DNA of 64,000 nucleotides from Austwickia sp. TVS 96-490-7B (lineage in GTDB: Bacteria; Actinomycetota; Actinomycetes; Actinomycetales; Dermatophilaceae): contig NZ_JAHPZL010000003.1 in NCBI RefSeq assembly GCF_019331795.1, positions 1 through 64,000 of the forward strand, read 5' to 3'. The position numbers were made by a program, and so were the translations under genes. The notes below the pieces were generated by a model, which did no database searches, was not told the origin of the DNA, and saw only the letters and a program-made list of their open reading frames with translations. Shown in pieces: positions 32,684 to 41,315 of the stretch (position 1 is the stretch's first letter; every line of letters starts with the position of its first letter).

Positions 32684-33613
32684 TCAATCGGAGAGGATGT
32701 CCAACGCCTGCTGCAGATCAGCCGGATACGTGCTGGAGAAGGTCACGTACTCCCCAGAACCCGGATGGTCGAAGCCCAACCCCGTCGCATGCAACCACTG
32801 CCGCTCCAGCCGCAACCGTCGGGCGAGGACCGGGTCACTGCCATACAACGGGTCTCCCGCACAGGGATGACGGGTCGCCGCGAAATGCACCCTGATCTGG
32901 TGGGTCCGCCCGGTCTCCAAATGAACCTCAACCAGACTGGCTGGCCCGAAAGCCTCCACCACCTCGTAATGGGTCACCGCATGCTTGCCGGATTTCATCA
33001 CCGCATATTTGTAGTCGTACGCCGGATGCCGCCCGATGGGAGCATCAATGGTGCCCACCACAGGATCAGGCAGACCCTGCACTAAGGCATGGTAGGTCTT
33101 ATCGACTCGCCGATCTCGAAATGCCCGTTTGAGCATGGAATAGGCATATTCGCTCTTACAGACCACCATGAGTCCTGATGTGCCGACATCCAACCGGCTG
33201 ACAATTCCCTGCCGCTCCGAGGCACCCGAAGTGGAAATCCGATACCCGGCAGCGGCGAGACCACCGACCACCGTGGGACCTGACCATCCCACGCTGGGGT
33301 GGGCCGCCACCCCGACCGGTTTGTCCACCACCACAATGTCATCGTCGTCATACACCACACTCATCCCAGGAACCGGCTCAGCGACGACCTCCACACCAGC
33401 AGGAGCATCGACGTCCGGAAGCACCACTTCCAGGACTGCACCAGCAGCCACTCGGTCAGATTTGCCGACAGGACGTCCGTCGACTGTCACGGCCCCTTGC
33501 GCAGCCAAATCTGCCGCTTTGGTCCGGGAGAACCCGAACAGCCTGGCCAGTGCAGCATCCACACGCTCATCTGCCAGGCCCTCTGGCACTGGCAGGCATC
33601 GGACATCAGCCAT
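32684..33613 (-). CDS. rluD: RluA/RluD-family rRNA pseudouridine synthase
   Basis: Isomerises uridines, in RluD those of helix 69 of 23S rRNA. The 309-residue protein has an N-terminal S4 RNA-binding domain (about 15-65) and the catalytic aspartate Asp142 in [26 protein letters not shown] (95-109) is also typical. The ATG at 33613 overlaps the lspA stop by eight bases, the usual lspA-rluD coupling; GGGGGA lies upstream. RluD is the best family guess, but sites in other RNAs cannot be excluded. Confidence 0.93.
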   Translation of the reverse strand: MADVRCLPVPEGLADERVDAALARLFGFSRTKAADLAAQGAVTVDGRPVGKSDRVAAGAVLEVVLPDVDAPAGVEVVAEPVPGMSVVYDDDDIVVVDKPVGVAAHPSVGWSGPTVVGGLAAAGYRISTSGASERQGIVSRLDVGTSGLMVVCKSEYAYSMLKRAFRDRRVDKTYHALVQGLPDPVVGTIDAPIGRHPAYDYKYAVMKSGKHAVTHYEVVEAFGPASLVEVHLETGRTHQIRVHFAATRHPCAGDPLYGSDPVLARRLRLERQWLHATGLGFDHPGSGEYVTFSSTYPADLQQALDILSD

Positions 33614-34166
33614 GTGCCTCATCCCCCTTCACTTCTTGCTTCGGGTCCTCAATCCGTCCGGTCGGACCGATGCCCCACAATGTGGCCACCGCAATGATCA
33701 CCGCAGCGGTCACGATCGCCGCATCCGCGACATTGAATATCGGCCAGTGCGGCAGCTCCAGAAAATCGACAACATGCCCCACTCCGATGCCTGGCGGTCT
33801 GATCAACCGGTCAGTGACATTGCCGGCGGCACCTCCGAGAACCAAACCGGCGCCGATCACCCACCACCACGAGCGCAACCGCGAAGAAAATGCGATGACG
33901 CCGACTGTCACCCCACCCTGAATCATGGTGAATAACCAGGTGACATCAGTCCCGATGGAAAAGGCAGCACCAGGGTTGAAGATCAAATGCCATTGGAGAA
34001 ACTCACCCCACCACGGGGTGCGTACTCCCGGTTGCAAATGAGTCAGTGCCCAGACCTTGCTCGCTTGGTCTGCGGCATACACCACAGCCCCTACTGCAAG
34101 AACGACCACCATCGCCATCCGAGCGGAGCATCCTCCCGCATCGGTGGCATCAGGCTTCTCGGACAT
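33606..34166 (-). CDS. lspA: Lipoprotein signal peptidase (signal peptidase II)
   Basis: Aspartic membrane protease that removes lipoprotein signal peptides. With the ATG at 34166 it has 186 residues, four membrane segments and catalytic Asp119 (GNVTDRL) and Asp148 (FNVADAA); [13 protein letters not shown] (60-72) is conserved. The start is uncertain: no ribosome site precedes 34166, and a GTG at 34205 is possible. It lies between the TraR/DksA gene and rluD. Confidence 0.94.
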   Translation of the reverse strand: MSEKPDATDAGGCSARMAMVVVLAVGAVVYAADQASKVWALTHLQPGVRTPWWGEFLQWHLIFNPGAAFSIGTDVTWLFTMIQGGVTVGVIAFSSRLRSWWWVIGAGLVLGGAAGNVTDRLIRPPGIGVGHVVDFLELPHWPIFNVADAAIVTAAVIIAVATLWGIGPTGRIEDPKQEVKGDEAHG

Positions 34167-34231
34167 GGCAGGACGCCGGTCGGGTCCTCCCGCACCGGCG
34201 CCCACGTGATCGCCTGTGTGATCGACCAAGA

Positions 34232-34678
34232 TCAGCGACGCTCCTGTTTCTGCTTGCAGGTCACGCAGAGCGTGGCTCGGGGAAAAGCCTGGAGCCGCAG
34301 TTTGCCGATCGGCTGGCCACAACTCTCGCAGACGCCGTACCGGCGATGCTGCAATCGCTCCAGAGCGCGCTCAGTTTGAGCCAGCAGCGTGCGGGAGTTA
34401 TTAGTCAACGTGAGCTCTTGCTCCCGCTCCAGCACCTTGCCACCGGTGTCTGCGGAATCATCTCCAGCACCGCCGCCGTAATCACGCATCAGATCAGCCA
34501 GATCCATCTCTGATTCGGCTAAGTCGTTGGTGAGCCGCTCCTTCTCGGACAACAGCTCATCCCGGATCTCCTGGAGATCCTCGGTCGACCAGGGCTCCTC
34601 CCCGTCGCGGACGGGGAGCCAGGTCACATCGGACTCGTCGTACTGCGCGCTCATCGCCGGTTCGATGGCACCGGGCAT
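34232..34678 (-). CDS. TraR/DksA-type zinc-finger protein
   Basis: A 148-residue protein with a long acidic coiled-coil (about 32-112) and a C4 zinc finger: Cys117, Cys120, Cys138, Cys141 in CESC and CVTC. DksA-like proteins insert into the RNA polymerase secondary channel; whether this one does is unknown. The ATG at 34678 has GAGG five bases upstream; a TTG at 34696 would add six residues. The place between divIVA and lspA is conserved in Actinobacteria. Confidence 0.85.
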   Translation of the reverse strand: MPGAIEPAMSAQYDESDVTWLPVRDGEEPWSTEDLQEIRDELLSEKERLTNDLAESEMDLADLMRDYGGGAGDDSADTGGKVLEREQELTLTNNSRTLLAQTERALERLQHRRYGVCESCGQPIGKLRLQAFPRATLCVTCKQKQERR

Positions 34679-34839
34679 GGGAACCTCGCTCGTCAAGGAA
34701 AAAACCGATCACTATTGACCGGTGGAGGACAAGGATAGACCTTCCACCGGGTCGTTCGTCGACTACATCGGGCACGGCGCGTCGTCCACGCACCACGCGT
34801 CCCCCCTGCCCCGCGAGTGAGTCCTCTAGGCAGGAAACA

Positions 34840-34867
34840 AGCCCCGAACCAGATCGGCCACGGGGCT
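34840..34867 (-). terminator. Hairpin terminator after divIVA
   Basis: A 7-base-pair GC-rich stem (34840-34846 with 34861-34867) is followed on the minus strand by TTGTTTCC. It lies about 110 bases beyond the divIVA stop and before the TraR/DksA gene. Confidence 0.5.
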
Positions 34868-34883
34868 CTAAGAGGGACCGGGC

Positions 34884-34920
34884 TCGGCGCCCCTCGCTAT
34901 CGTACTGCGAGGGGCGCCGA
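34884..34920 (-). terminator. Perfect 14-bp hairpin after divIVA
   Basis: A perfect 14-base-pair inverted repeat (34884-34897 with 34907-34920, 9-base loop) lies 60 bases beyond the divIVA stop. It has no T run but is one of the most stable hairpins in the window. Together with the next hairpin it probably ends the division-cluster transcript. The rest of 34679-34979 holds nothing I recognise. Confidence 0.55.
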
Positions 34921-34979
34921 TCGTCCGGTCCGGCCCTGGGACATCGCTCACCACGTCCCGGGGATCACGCGTGTCGCGT

Positions 34980-36089
34980 TCAGTCGCGGCCTACACCCAC
35001 GCCCTGGGGCGCCAGAGTTTCGGTCGTGGTGAGGCTCTGCAACTGGCCCTCGATGAAGGCCCGCAAGCGTCCGCGGTAATCCTGCTCAAACTGTCGCAGC
35101 TCCGCGATCCTGGCGTTGAGGTGCGCCTGGGTGCGTTCCAATTCCTCCACGATGGCCTGACGTTTCTGCTGAGCTTCCGCGAGCATTCCAGTGGAACGCT
35201 GCCGGGCTTCAGTGATCAGACGCTCGTGGGTCTCGTTGGCCTCGGCCAGTAGACGGTCATGCTCAGCCTTAGCGGAGCTGACCAGTTCGCGGTGTCGGCC
35301 TTCAGCAGAGCTGATCAGCTCGTCGTGGCGTGCCTGCGCCTCGCCCAACAGACGCTCGCGACGAGCGGTGGCCTCGGCAAGCATCTGGTCTCGCTGCGCG
35401 GTGGCCTCGCCCAACATCTTGTCGCGCTGGGTCGTTGCCTCACCGAGAAGGCGGTCGTGCTCAGACTTACCTTGCGAGACGTATTCGTCATGCAGCTTTT
35501 GCGCCAGCGTGATGACAGCAGCGGCATCCGCGGCTCCACCACCCATTCCGGGTGCGCCCATGGCACCGGCCATCGGGGAGGGGGCCATCGGGGATGGCGC
35601 CATTGGTGCCGGTTGGGCAATCCCGGCTCGCTGAGCATCCTGAGCGTCGCGGCGCGCCTGCTCTGCTGCCTGACGGGCCGACGAGGCCTGCTGCTCAGCA
35701 TTACTAGCATCAGTGCGAGCCTTGGCGATCCGCGCTGCCGATTCCTTCTCGGCTTGCTCGGCATTCGCCCGGGCGGCGGCGATGCGCTGCTCCGATTCGC
35801 GTTGGATACGGTCGATCTCGGCCTTGGCCGCGACATCGACCCGGCGCACGGCATCGGGGTCGGGTCCTCCGACGCCCATGGACCCGGGGGAAGGTGTCCT
35901 GTCCTGCACACCCTGGCCCTGCTGTGCGGCTTCCAACTTTCTGCGCAACTCGGCGTTTTCGCCAAGTAGACGACGCAGTTCGACGACAACCTCGTCGAGG
36001 AAGTCATCTACCTCCTGCTCGTCGTATCCACGCCGAAATTGAGTCGCCGTGAAGTTCTTATTCAGGACATCTTCGGGCGTGAGCGCCAT
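34980..36089 (-). CDS. divIVA: DivIVA/Wag31 polar growth scaffold
   Basis: Organises polar cell-wall growth or septal sites at curved membranes. Residues 1-60 are the membrane-binding DivIVA head (MALTPEDVLNKNFTATQFRRGYDEQEVDDFLDEV); 85-157 form a coiled coil; 157-190 are a Pro/Met/Ala/Gly-rich linker. Residues 213-311 are nine uninterrupted 11-residue repeats of the form RLLGEATxQRD, an unusual hendecad coiled coil. The 369-residue length is in the range of actinobacterial DivIVA. It has its own promoter (36206-36234) and lies at the end of the division cluster. Confidence 0.95.
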   Translation of the reverse strand: MALTPEDVLNKNFTATQFRRGYDEQEVDDFLDEVVVELRRLLGENAELRRKLEAAQQGQGVQDRTPSPGSMGVGGPDPDAVRRVDVAAKAEIDRIQRESEQRIAAARANAEQAEKESAARIAKARTDASNAEQQASSARQAAEQARRDAQDAQRAGIAQPAPMAPSPMAPSPMAGAMGAPGMGGGAADAAAVITLAQKLHDEYVSQGKSEHDRLLGEATTQRDKMLGEATAQRDQMLAEATARRERLLGEAQARHDELISSAEGRHRELVSSAKAEHDRLLAEANETHERLITEARQRSTGMLAEAQQKRQAIVEELERTQAHLNARIAELRQFEQDYRGRLRAFIEGQLQSLTTTETLAPQGVGVGRD

Positions 36090-36205
36090 GTCGTCCCCTC
36101 GATCGGACCGGTAGTGGACAAGCGTCAGCCTACCGAAAACAGCGCGCTGCCCTCTTAGGGAAAGGGGGCGACGCGCCGACGTGAATTCTCTTGTGACAGC
36201 GTCAG

Positions 36206-36234
36206 ACTATAACAGATCCATAACATCTGAACAA
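36206..36234 (-). promoter_or_regulatory. divIVA promoter
   Basis: Minus-strand -35 TTGTTC (36229-36234), 17-base spacer and -10 TATAGT (36206-36211). The transcript would start near 36199, giving a leader of about 110 bases before divIVA. This is one of the best promoter matches in the window. Confidence 0.65.
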
Positions 36235-36547
36235 GACGGGCGCTCGACCAGTGACTGACAAACCAATCAACGCACCCTTGCAAAAATGCAGGTCACACGG
36301 ATGATGGCTCACGAGACGGCAGAGTTGTCTCGTCCCTGACCCCCCGCCAAGGCGGGCTAGGATCACCGTCTCGATCACGGCCTCTGCGCGATCTGAGGTG
36401 ACAGGGTCGTGACCAGATTTAGCTCTCTGTCGCGGAGCCCAACCGCCGATCCTGGATCCAAGAGAGGGTAACCCCCTCAGCGGCGACCACCGCTACCGCC
36501 CAACGAGCCCACCTGCTACGTCCCGACGAGCTACCGCTTGATCTCGT
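36235..36547. other. Intergenic region between yggT and divIVA
   Basis: About 310 bases without a credible gene. I see a short inverted repeat near 36318-36340 (ACGAGAC / GTCTCGT) and a GAGGG/CCCCTC repeat near 36461-36478, but no RNA gene that I recognise. The division-cluster transcript from upstream probably ends here or runs into divIVA. Confidence 0.4.
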
Positions 36548-36823
36548 CTACACGAGCCGCAGCAGCAACCATACGCCGAAGAACACCACCATAAACGACA
36601 GATCCAATGCCACTCCGCCCAACCGCAACGGCGGGATGACCTTGCGCACAGCGCGCAGGGGAGGATCCGTCACCGTGTACAACCCTTCCGCGACCACTAA
36701 CAACACACCCCGAGGTCGCCAGTCCCGGGCAAACATCTGGATCCAGTCGAGTACCAACCTCGCCAGGAGGAGCAGCAGAAAGAACTCCAGTAACAGCGAC
36801 AGGATGAGACGGAAATAGAACAT
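36548..36823 (-). CDS. YggT-family membrane protein
   Basis: A 91-residue protein with two hydrophobic helices (about 5-27 and 70-90) separated by a basic loop containing TDPPLRAVRKVIPPLR, the YggT signature. Function is unknown in general; the gene almost always sits in the sepF-divIVA neighbourhood, suggesting a role at the division or growth membrane. It follows sepF by 75 bases. Confidence 0.9.
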   Translation of the reverse strand: MFYFRLILSLLLEFFLLLLLARLVLDWIQMFARDWRPRGVLLVVAEGLYTVTDPPLRAVRKVIPPLRLGGVALDLSFMVVFFGVWLLLRLV

Positions 36824-36898
36824 GTCCCCAGTATCGATGACAGGAGTGGAGACATCGCTCCGCTGCTCCTGTTCCCTGCACTGGGACCAGCCTTCGGA

Positions 36899-37420
36899 TC
36901 AGCTCTGGTTGAACAACCCGCGAGTACTTTTCGCCGGCTCCCCCTCGTCACTGGTGATCTCGACATGCGCAGGCGACAACAGAAACACCTTGTTGGTGAT
37001 CCGCTCAATCGCACCCTGCAGGCCGAAGACCAGCCCGGCAGCAAAATCCACCAAGCGCTTGGCGTCGGCATCGTCCAGATCAGTCAGGTTCATGATCACC
37101 GGGATCCCATCCCGGAAGGCCTCACCAATGTTGCGGGCATCGTTATACGTCCGGGGATGGATCGTCGTGATGCGGTTCACCGTCGCCACCTCCACCTCGT
37201 TGACGACCTGCGCCACCGGGGTCCGGTGCAGCGGTGTGATCTCGGCAGACCGAGCAGGTGGTTCCATCTCGACAGGCTCCTCCAGGACCATGGCAGTCGC
37301 ACCGTGCGAGATGGGAGCCATCGGATGCACGGGCTCGACGTGATGCGGAGCGTCGTACTCCAATTCTCGCGGGTCTTCGCGCAGCCCGAGGTACACACTC
37401 GCGTCGCGGAGGAATCCCAT
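36899..37420 (-). CDS. sepF: Cell division protein SepF
   Basis: Membrane anchor of FtsZ in Actinobacteria, which lack FtsA. The 173-residue protein starts with an amphipathic helix (MGFLRDASVYLGL), has a variable linker to about residue 75 and a C-terminal DUF552 core: RTYNDARNIGEAFRDGIPVIMNL, then DADAKRLVDFAAGLVFGLQG. It should bind the FtsZ C-terminal peptide DDLDVPDFL encoded at the end of ftsZ three genes upstream. Confidence 0.95.
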   Translation of the reverse strand: MGFLRDASVYLGLREDPRELEYDAPHHVEPVHPMAPISHGATAMVLEEPVEMEPPARSAEITPLHRTPVAQVVNEVEVATVNRITTIHPRTYNDARNIGEAFRDGIPVIMNLTDLDDADAKRLVDFAAGLVFGLQGAIERITNKVFLLSPAHVEITSDEGEPAKSTRGLFNQS

Positions 37421-37486
37421 GTCGTCACTCCTTCACCTGGCAGGTCCCCGAGGTCGATGACGGACTCTCGAGGTCTCGCACTGAAA

Positions 37487-38221
37487 CTATCGGGTCTGGC
37501 TGCGCGAACCCAGGATTGCGCTGCCGACACGCAGGTGTGTCGCCCCATGGGCCAGCGCTTCTTCAAGGTCATGGGACATGCCCGCCGACATCACCGACGC
37601 CTCAGGCCACTCCCGGCGCATCTGTTGCGCCAGATGCGCCACCGTCGCGAAGGCTGCACCGGGGTCGGCACCTAACGGAGCCACCGACATCACCCCCCGA
37701 AGTCGCAGCCCCGGCGCGGCCACCACCGACTGTGCCAGCGCCATGACCTGGTCAGGTGCTACCCCACCTCGGCCTTTCGCGCCATCCAGATTGATCTGGA
37801 CCAACAGCTCAACCTCACGCCTTTGCTGCTCAGCTGCCCGGGACAGCGCCGCCACCAGCCGCTCCCGGTCCACTGAGTGCACCACATCGGCATAAGACAC
37901 GACTGATGCCGCCTTGTTGGTCTGCACCTGCCCGATCATGTGCACCCGAAGCGCCGCCCGTGCCCGCGGGTCGATCTCTGCTAGTTCGTCAAGCTTGGCG
38001 CGGATTTCCTGATCCCGGTTCTCCCCGATCTCGGTGACCCCCAGCGACACCAGGTGAGCTAGATCGGAAGCCGGAAAACGTTTGGTGACCACCACCAAGG
38101 TGACCTTTTCAGGATCACGGCCCACCTGCTGACAGGTCAGCGCAATCCGCTGCTGCACCGCCGCCAGCGCCTCGGCCAGTTGTTCCCTTCGACCACGGGA
38201 GTCAGCCTCAGCCAAACTCAT
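37487..38221 (-). CDS. YggS-type PLP homeostasis protein
   Basis: A 244-residue alanine-racemase-fold protein that binds pyridoxal phosphate and helps keep its level balanced (YggS/PROSC/YlmE). Lys47 in VVVTKRFPA is the expected PLP lysine; GENRDQEI, HMIGQVQTNK and MSAGMSHDLEEAL are conserved. Usual homologues have GENRVQE, so the Asp is a minor change. The ATG at 38221 overlaps the stop of the preceding gene as ATGA. Part of the conserved ftsZ-pgeF-yggS-sepF order. Confidence 0.93.
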   Translation of the reverse strand: MSLAEADSRGRREQLAEALAAVQQRIALTCQQVGRDPEKVTLVVVTKRFPASDLAHLVSLGVTEIGENRDQEIRAKLDELAEIDPRARAALRVHMIGQVQTNKAASVVSYADVVHSVDRERLVAALSRAAEQQRREVELLVQINLDGAKGRGGVAPDQVMALAQSVVAAPGLRLRGVMSVAPLGADPGAAFATVAHLAQQMRREWPEASVMSAGMSHDLEEALAHGATHLRVGSAILGSRSQTR

Positions 38222-38997
38222 CGTTCCACCCCTGACACCACGACCCCAGCCTGACGGCCGGTACGACCATGACGTCGGTAGGAGAACAACTCTGCCGACT
38301 CCCTGGTGCATCCCGGTCGCCACTGCACGCAGACCCCAGCGCTGATCAACTGATCCACCACCCCAGCAGCGACATCGACAGCAGGAGTTCCCGACCAACT
38401 CACTGCCCTTGACACCGGCACGACCGCGCTCACCTGCTCACGCAGTGACTCAGGCACCTCGTAACAGCGACCGCACACCGAAGGTCCCACCGCGGCTGAT
38501 AACTCTCGGGCCCCCAGATCACGCATCGCTGCCACCACCGCTGGAACGACACCGGCCACCAGCCCCGGCCGACCGGCATGCGCCACGCCGATCACTCCTG
38601 CCTGTGGGTCACACAACACCACTGGCACGCAGTCAGCGACCATCACCACCAGGGCGACGTCCGGGTCCACGGTCACCATCCCATCGGCAGGCTTCGTGGC
38701 CTGGGATGACACCCCCACCTGCACCACCTCTGCCCCATGGACCTGATTCATGAAACGCAACGCCGTTGCCGCGAGCCCCAGCTCCGCGGCGAGCAATGAC
38801 CGGTTTTCTTGGACCAGCTGCGGGTCATCTCCGACGTGATCGCCCAAGTTGAACCCGTCGTACGGCGAACTACTCACGCCGCCATGCCGATCAGTGAAAC
38901 CCCACATCACTCTCCGGTCAGGACCACCGGACAGCTCAGTTTTCCAATGCCACACCGAAGTCCACTCCAGGATTGTCTCGGCCGTGCCGATCCACAC
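38218..38997 (-). CDS. pgeF: PgeF/YfiH (laccase-domain) polyphenol oxidase or purine nucleoside hydrolase-type protein
   Basis: The family was called laccase-domain and has been linked to peptidoglycan editing and to purine nucleoside phosphorolysis. The 259-residue protein keeps the metal-site pattern: His87 (NQVHG), Cys123 (ADCVP) and His140 (AHAGRPGL, where relatives usually have a tryptophan after AHAG). The exact activity is open. It lies 30 bases after ftsZ and overlaps yggS. Confidence 0.88.
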   Translation of the reverse strand: MWIGTAETILEWTSVWHWKTELSGGPDRRVMWGFTDRHGGVSSSPYDGFNLGDHVGDDPQLVQENRSLLAAELGLAATALRFMNQVHGAEVVQVGVSSQATKPADGMVTVDPDVALVVMVADCVPVVLCDPQAGVIGVAHAGRPGLVAGVVPAVVAAMRDLGARELSAAVGPSVCGRCYEVPESLREQVSAVVPVSRAVSWSGTPAVDVAAGVVDQLISAGVCVQWRPGCTRESAELFSYRRHGRTGRQAGVVVSGVER

Positions 38998-39027
38998 CGG
39001 AACGACACGGCGCGGACAACGCCGACC

Positions 39028-40344
39028 TCACTTCAAGAAATCGGGAACGTCCAAATCATCGGACTCATCGAAGGTCACCGTCCGCGGTGGCCGCAACGGC
39101 TCAGTGACCGCGCGAGCACCGGCGTGTTGCGGCTCAACGGGACGTGGCGTCTCACCGACAACGGGAACTGACTCTCGCTCCGGGCGCGGAGGTACCGACT
39201 CCCGGGGAGGAGGGATCGTGCCAGGAACGACCGGCCGGGGCCCGTCCATCGGGCCGACTCCGCGCAAGGGCGCTGCAGGCATCGACGGCGGTGCAGCCAC
39301 CGGACGCGATGGCGGCTGCGGTGCCCGCGGCGGTGGCATCTGACGTTGCGCCGGTGCAGCGGTCTGACCTAGGGCTCGATCACCGGCACGCTGGGGCGTG
39401 CCCGAGTCAAAACCCGCCGCGATCACCGTGACCCTCACCTCGTCCCCCAGCGCGTCATCGATGACAGCGCCGAAGATGATGTTGGCCTCAGGATGAGCAG
39501 CTTCTTGGACCAAACGAGCAGCCTCGTTGATCTCGAACAACCCCAAGTCACTTCCACCTTGGATGGAGAGCAACACCCCGTGCGCGCCGTCAATGCTCGC
39601 TTCCAGCAGCGGCGAGGAAATCGCCAACTCGGCAGCTTGCACTGCCCGGTCGTCCCCACGAGCCGCGCCGATCCCCATCAACGCCGACCCGGCCCCCTGC
39701 ATCACCGACTTCACGTCGGCGAAGTCCAAGTTGATCAAACCGGGGGTGGTGATCAAGTCCGTGATGCCCTGCACACCAGAGAGCAACACCTGATCTGCGC
39801 TGCGGAAAGCATCGAGCATGCTCACCGCGCGATCACTGATCGACAACAACCGATCGTTAGGAATCACGATCAGCGTGTCGACTTCTTCGCGCAACGTCCC
39901 AATCCCAGATTCGGCCTGATTCGCCCGCCGACGGCCTTCAAAGGTAAACGGCCTGGTCACCACGCCGATAGTCAAAGCCCCCAAGCCTTTGGCAATTTTG
40001 GCCACCACTGGGGCGCCACCCGTGCCAGTGCCGCCACCCTCACCAGCGGTCACAAACACCATATCGGCGCCCTTGAGCGCCTCTTCGATCTCCTCCGCAT
40101 GGTCCTCAGCGGCACGGCGCCCCACCTCGGGGTCAGCGCCGGCGCCCAGCCCACGTGTCAACTCACGACCGACATCGAGCTTCAGGTCGGCGTCACTCAT
40201 CAACAATGCTTGGGCATCGGTATTGATGGCGATGAACTCGACACCCTTCAGACCAACCTCGATCATCCGGTTAATCGCGTTGACCCCGCCGCCACCGATA
40301 CCGACGACCTTGATCACGGCCAAGTAGTTCTGTGGTGCTGCCAC
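39028..40344 (-). CDS. ftsZ: Cell division protein FtsZ
   Basis: Tubulin-like GTPase that forms the division ring. The 438-residue protein has the GTP motif GGGTGTG (103-109), GIGGGGVNA (16-24) and the synergy loop [11 protein letters not shown] near 205-215. A variable Pro/Arg-rich linker (about 320-425) leads to the conserved tail [10 protein letters not shown] (429-438), the SepF-binding peptide. I chose the GTG at 40344 ([15 protein letters not shown]), eight bases after GAGG; longer ORFs reach 40449 without homology. ftsQ lies 194 bases upstream. Confidence 0.97.
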   Translation of the reverse strand: MAAPQNYLAVIKVVGIGGGGVNAINRMIEVGLKGVEFIAINTDAQALLMSDADLKLDVGRELTRGLGAGADPEVGRRAAEDHAEEIEEALKGADMVFVTAGEGGGTGTGGAPVVAKIAKGLGALTIGVVTRPFTFEGRRRANQAESGIGTLREEVDTLIVIPNDRLLSISDRAVSMLDAFRSADQVLLSGVQGITDLITTPGLINLDFADVKSVMQGAGSALMGIGAARGDDRAVQAAELAISSPLLEASIDGAHGVLLSIQGGSDLGLFEINEAARLVQEAAHPEANIIFGAVIDDALGDEVRVTVIAAGFDSGTPQRAGDRALGQTAAPAQRQMPPPRAPQPPSRPVAAPPSMPAAPLRGVGPMDGPRPVVPGTIPPPRESVPPRPERESVPVVGETPRPVEPQHAGARAVTEPLRPPRTVTFDESDDLDVPDFLK

Positions 40345-40463
40345 GACGGGAGCCTCATTCCTGGATCGTTGATGCGTGGTACGCAGGGCGGGTCTCCGGG
40401 AGCCGCCGTACGCCGAAAGGAGCAGCGGCACGCCCAAGTTCGGCCCCATCGTACGGCACCGGA

Positions 40464-40483
40464 CCGCTGACTCATGTCAGCGG
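40464..40483. repeat. Perfect inverted repeat between ftsQ and ftsZ
   Basis: CCGCTGAC and GTCAGCGG flank TCAT: an 8-base-pair perfect palindrome in the 194-base gap before ftsZ. It may be a weak terminator for ftsQ or a protein site near an ftsZ promoter (a TACGAT hexamer lies at 40448-40453 on the minus strand). Function unproven. Confidence 0.4.
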
Positions 40484-40538
40484 AACGCGAGTTTCACCTC
40501 ACCGAAAGCCGAGCATGATCAGCGCCCTGATGCAAGGA

Positions 40539-41315
40539 TCACGAGGTGACCGGCGAGTCGGGCGCGCTCACGTTGATCGTGGTCACATCCTTCTGCTGCA
40601 GAAGTGCCGCCAGCACGAGAGACTTCTCCGCCCCCTGCGCAGCTCCGCCCCAGATCACCTTCACGCGCCCGACGGTGAAGCTCACGCCATCTGGCGAGAC
40701 CACCTTCAACGAACCCACTTTAGCCCGTTGTTGCGCATCCAACACACCCATCGCTGCAGCCACAGCCGTCACTTCCGCCGCATGATCTGGATGAGACACC
40801 TCAGCAGTCGGAACACCTGCAGATTCCCCACCCGCCGCGGGAAAGACCACACCCGCCGCATCGGCGTACCGACGCTCCCCCTGCGCGCTCGTGAAGGACA
40901 CCACCGGCACCCGCAAGGTGACCTTGACGGATACCTGATCCGGCCACTGACGCTGCACCTCCACCTGGGAGAAGGAAGGTACCTGCGACAACCGACGCTT
41001 CAGCTCATCTCGATCTATCCCCACCAGCGCAGACCCCACCACGTCATCAGTGAGGCGGTGCACCTCGCGCTGATCTGCTTCGCTCCCACCGGTGACCTCA
41101 ATACGCGCGACCCTGAACCACGGAGCCAGCCACAACAACCCCGCCGCGATCACCGACACCACCACGACAACACCTAATGCGAATATTGCCCGCCGACGCC
41201 GGACCAGCCGCAGCCGCTCCTGCTGCGCCCGGCTACGCACCGGCTGCGTCGACCGGTGACGTTCCGGCCGGCGACCTCGAGAGGGCGCCGACCGGCCAGA
41301 CTCACCCGTCGGCAC
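40539..41315 (-). CDS. ftsQ: Cell division protein FtsQ
   Basis: Bitopic divisome protein that links FtsB/FtsL to the septum. The 258-residue protein has a basic cytoplasmic tail, one membrane helix (about 43-66) and an outer POTRA domain (FRVARIEVTGGSEADQREV, 67-137) plus a beta domain. The GTG start lies six bases after GGAGG and overlaps murC by 14 bases. Confidence 0.94.
   Translation of the reverse strand: MPTGESGRSAPSRGRRPERHRSTQPVRSRAQQERLRLVRRRRAIFALGVVVVVSVIAAGLLWLAPWFRVARIEVTGGSEADQREVHRLTDDVVGSALVGIDRDELKRRLSQVPSFSQVEVQRQWPDQVSVKVTLRVPVVSFTSAQGERRYADAAGVVFPAAGGESAGVPTAEVSHPDHAAEVTAVAAAMGVLDAQQRAKVGSLKVVSPDGVSFTVGRVKVIWGGAAQGAEKSLVLAALLQQKDVTTINVSAPDSPVTS

Noticed and set aside
40448-40453. 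TACGAT as an ftsZ -10 box
   Set aside because: No matching -35 box, and its distance from the start is over 100 bases; too weak to list as a promoter.
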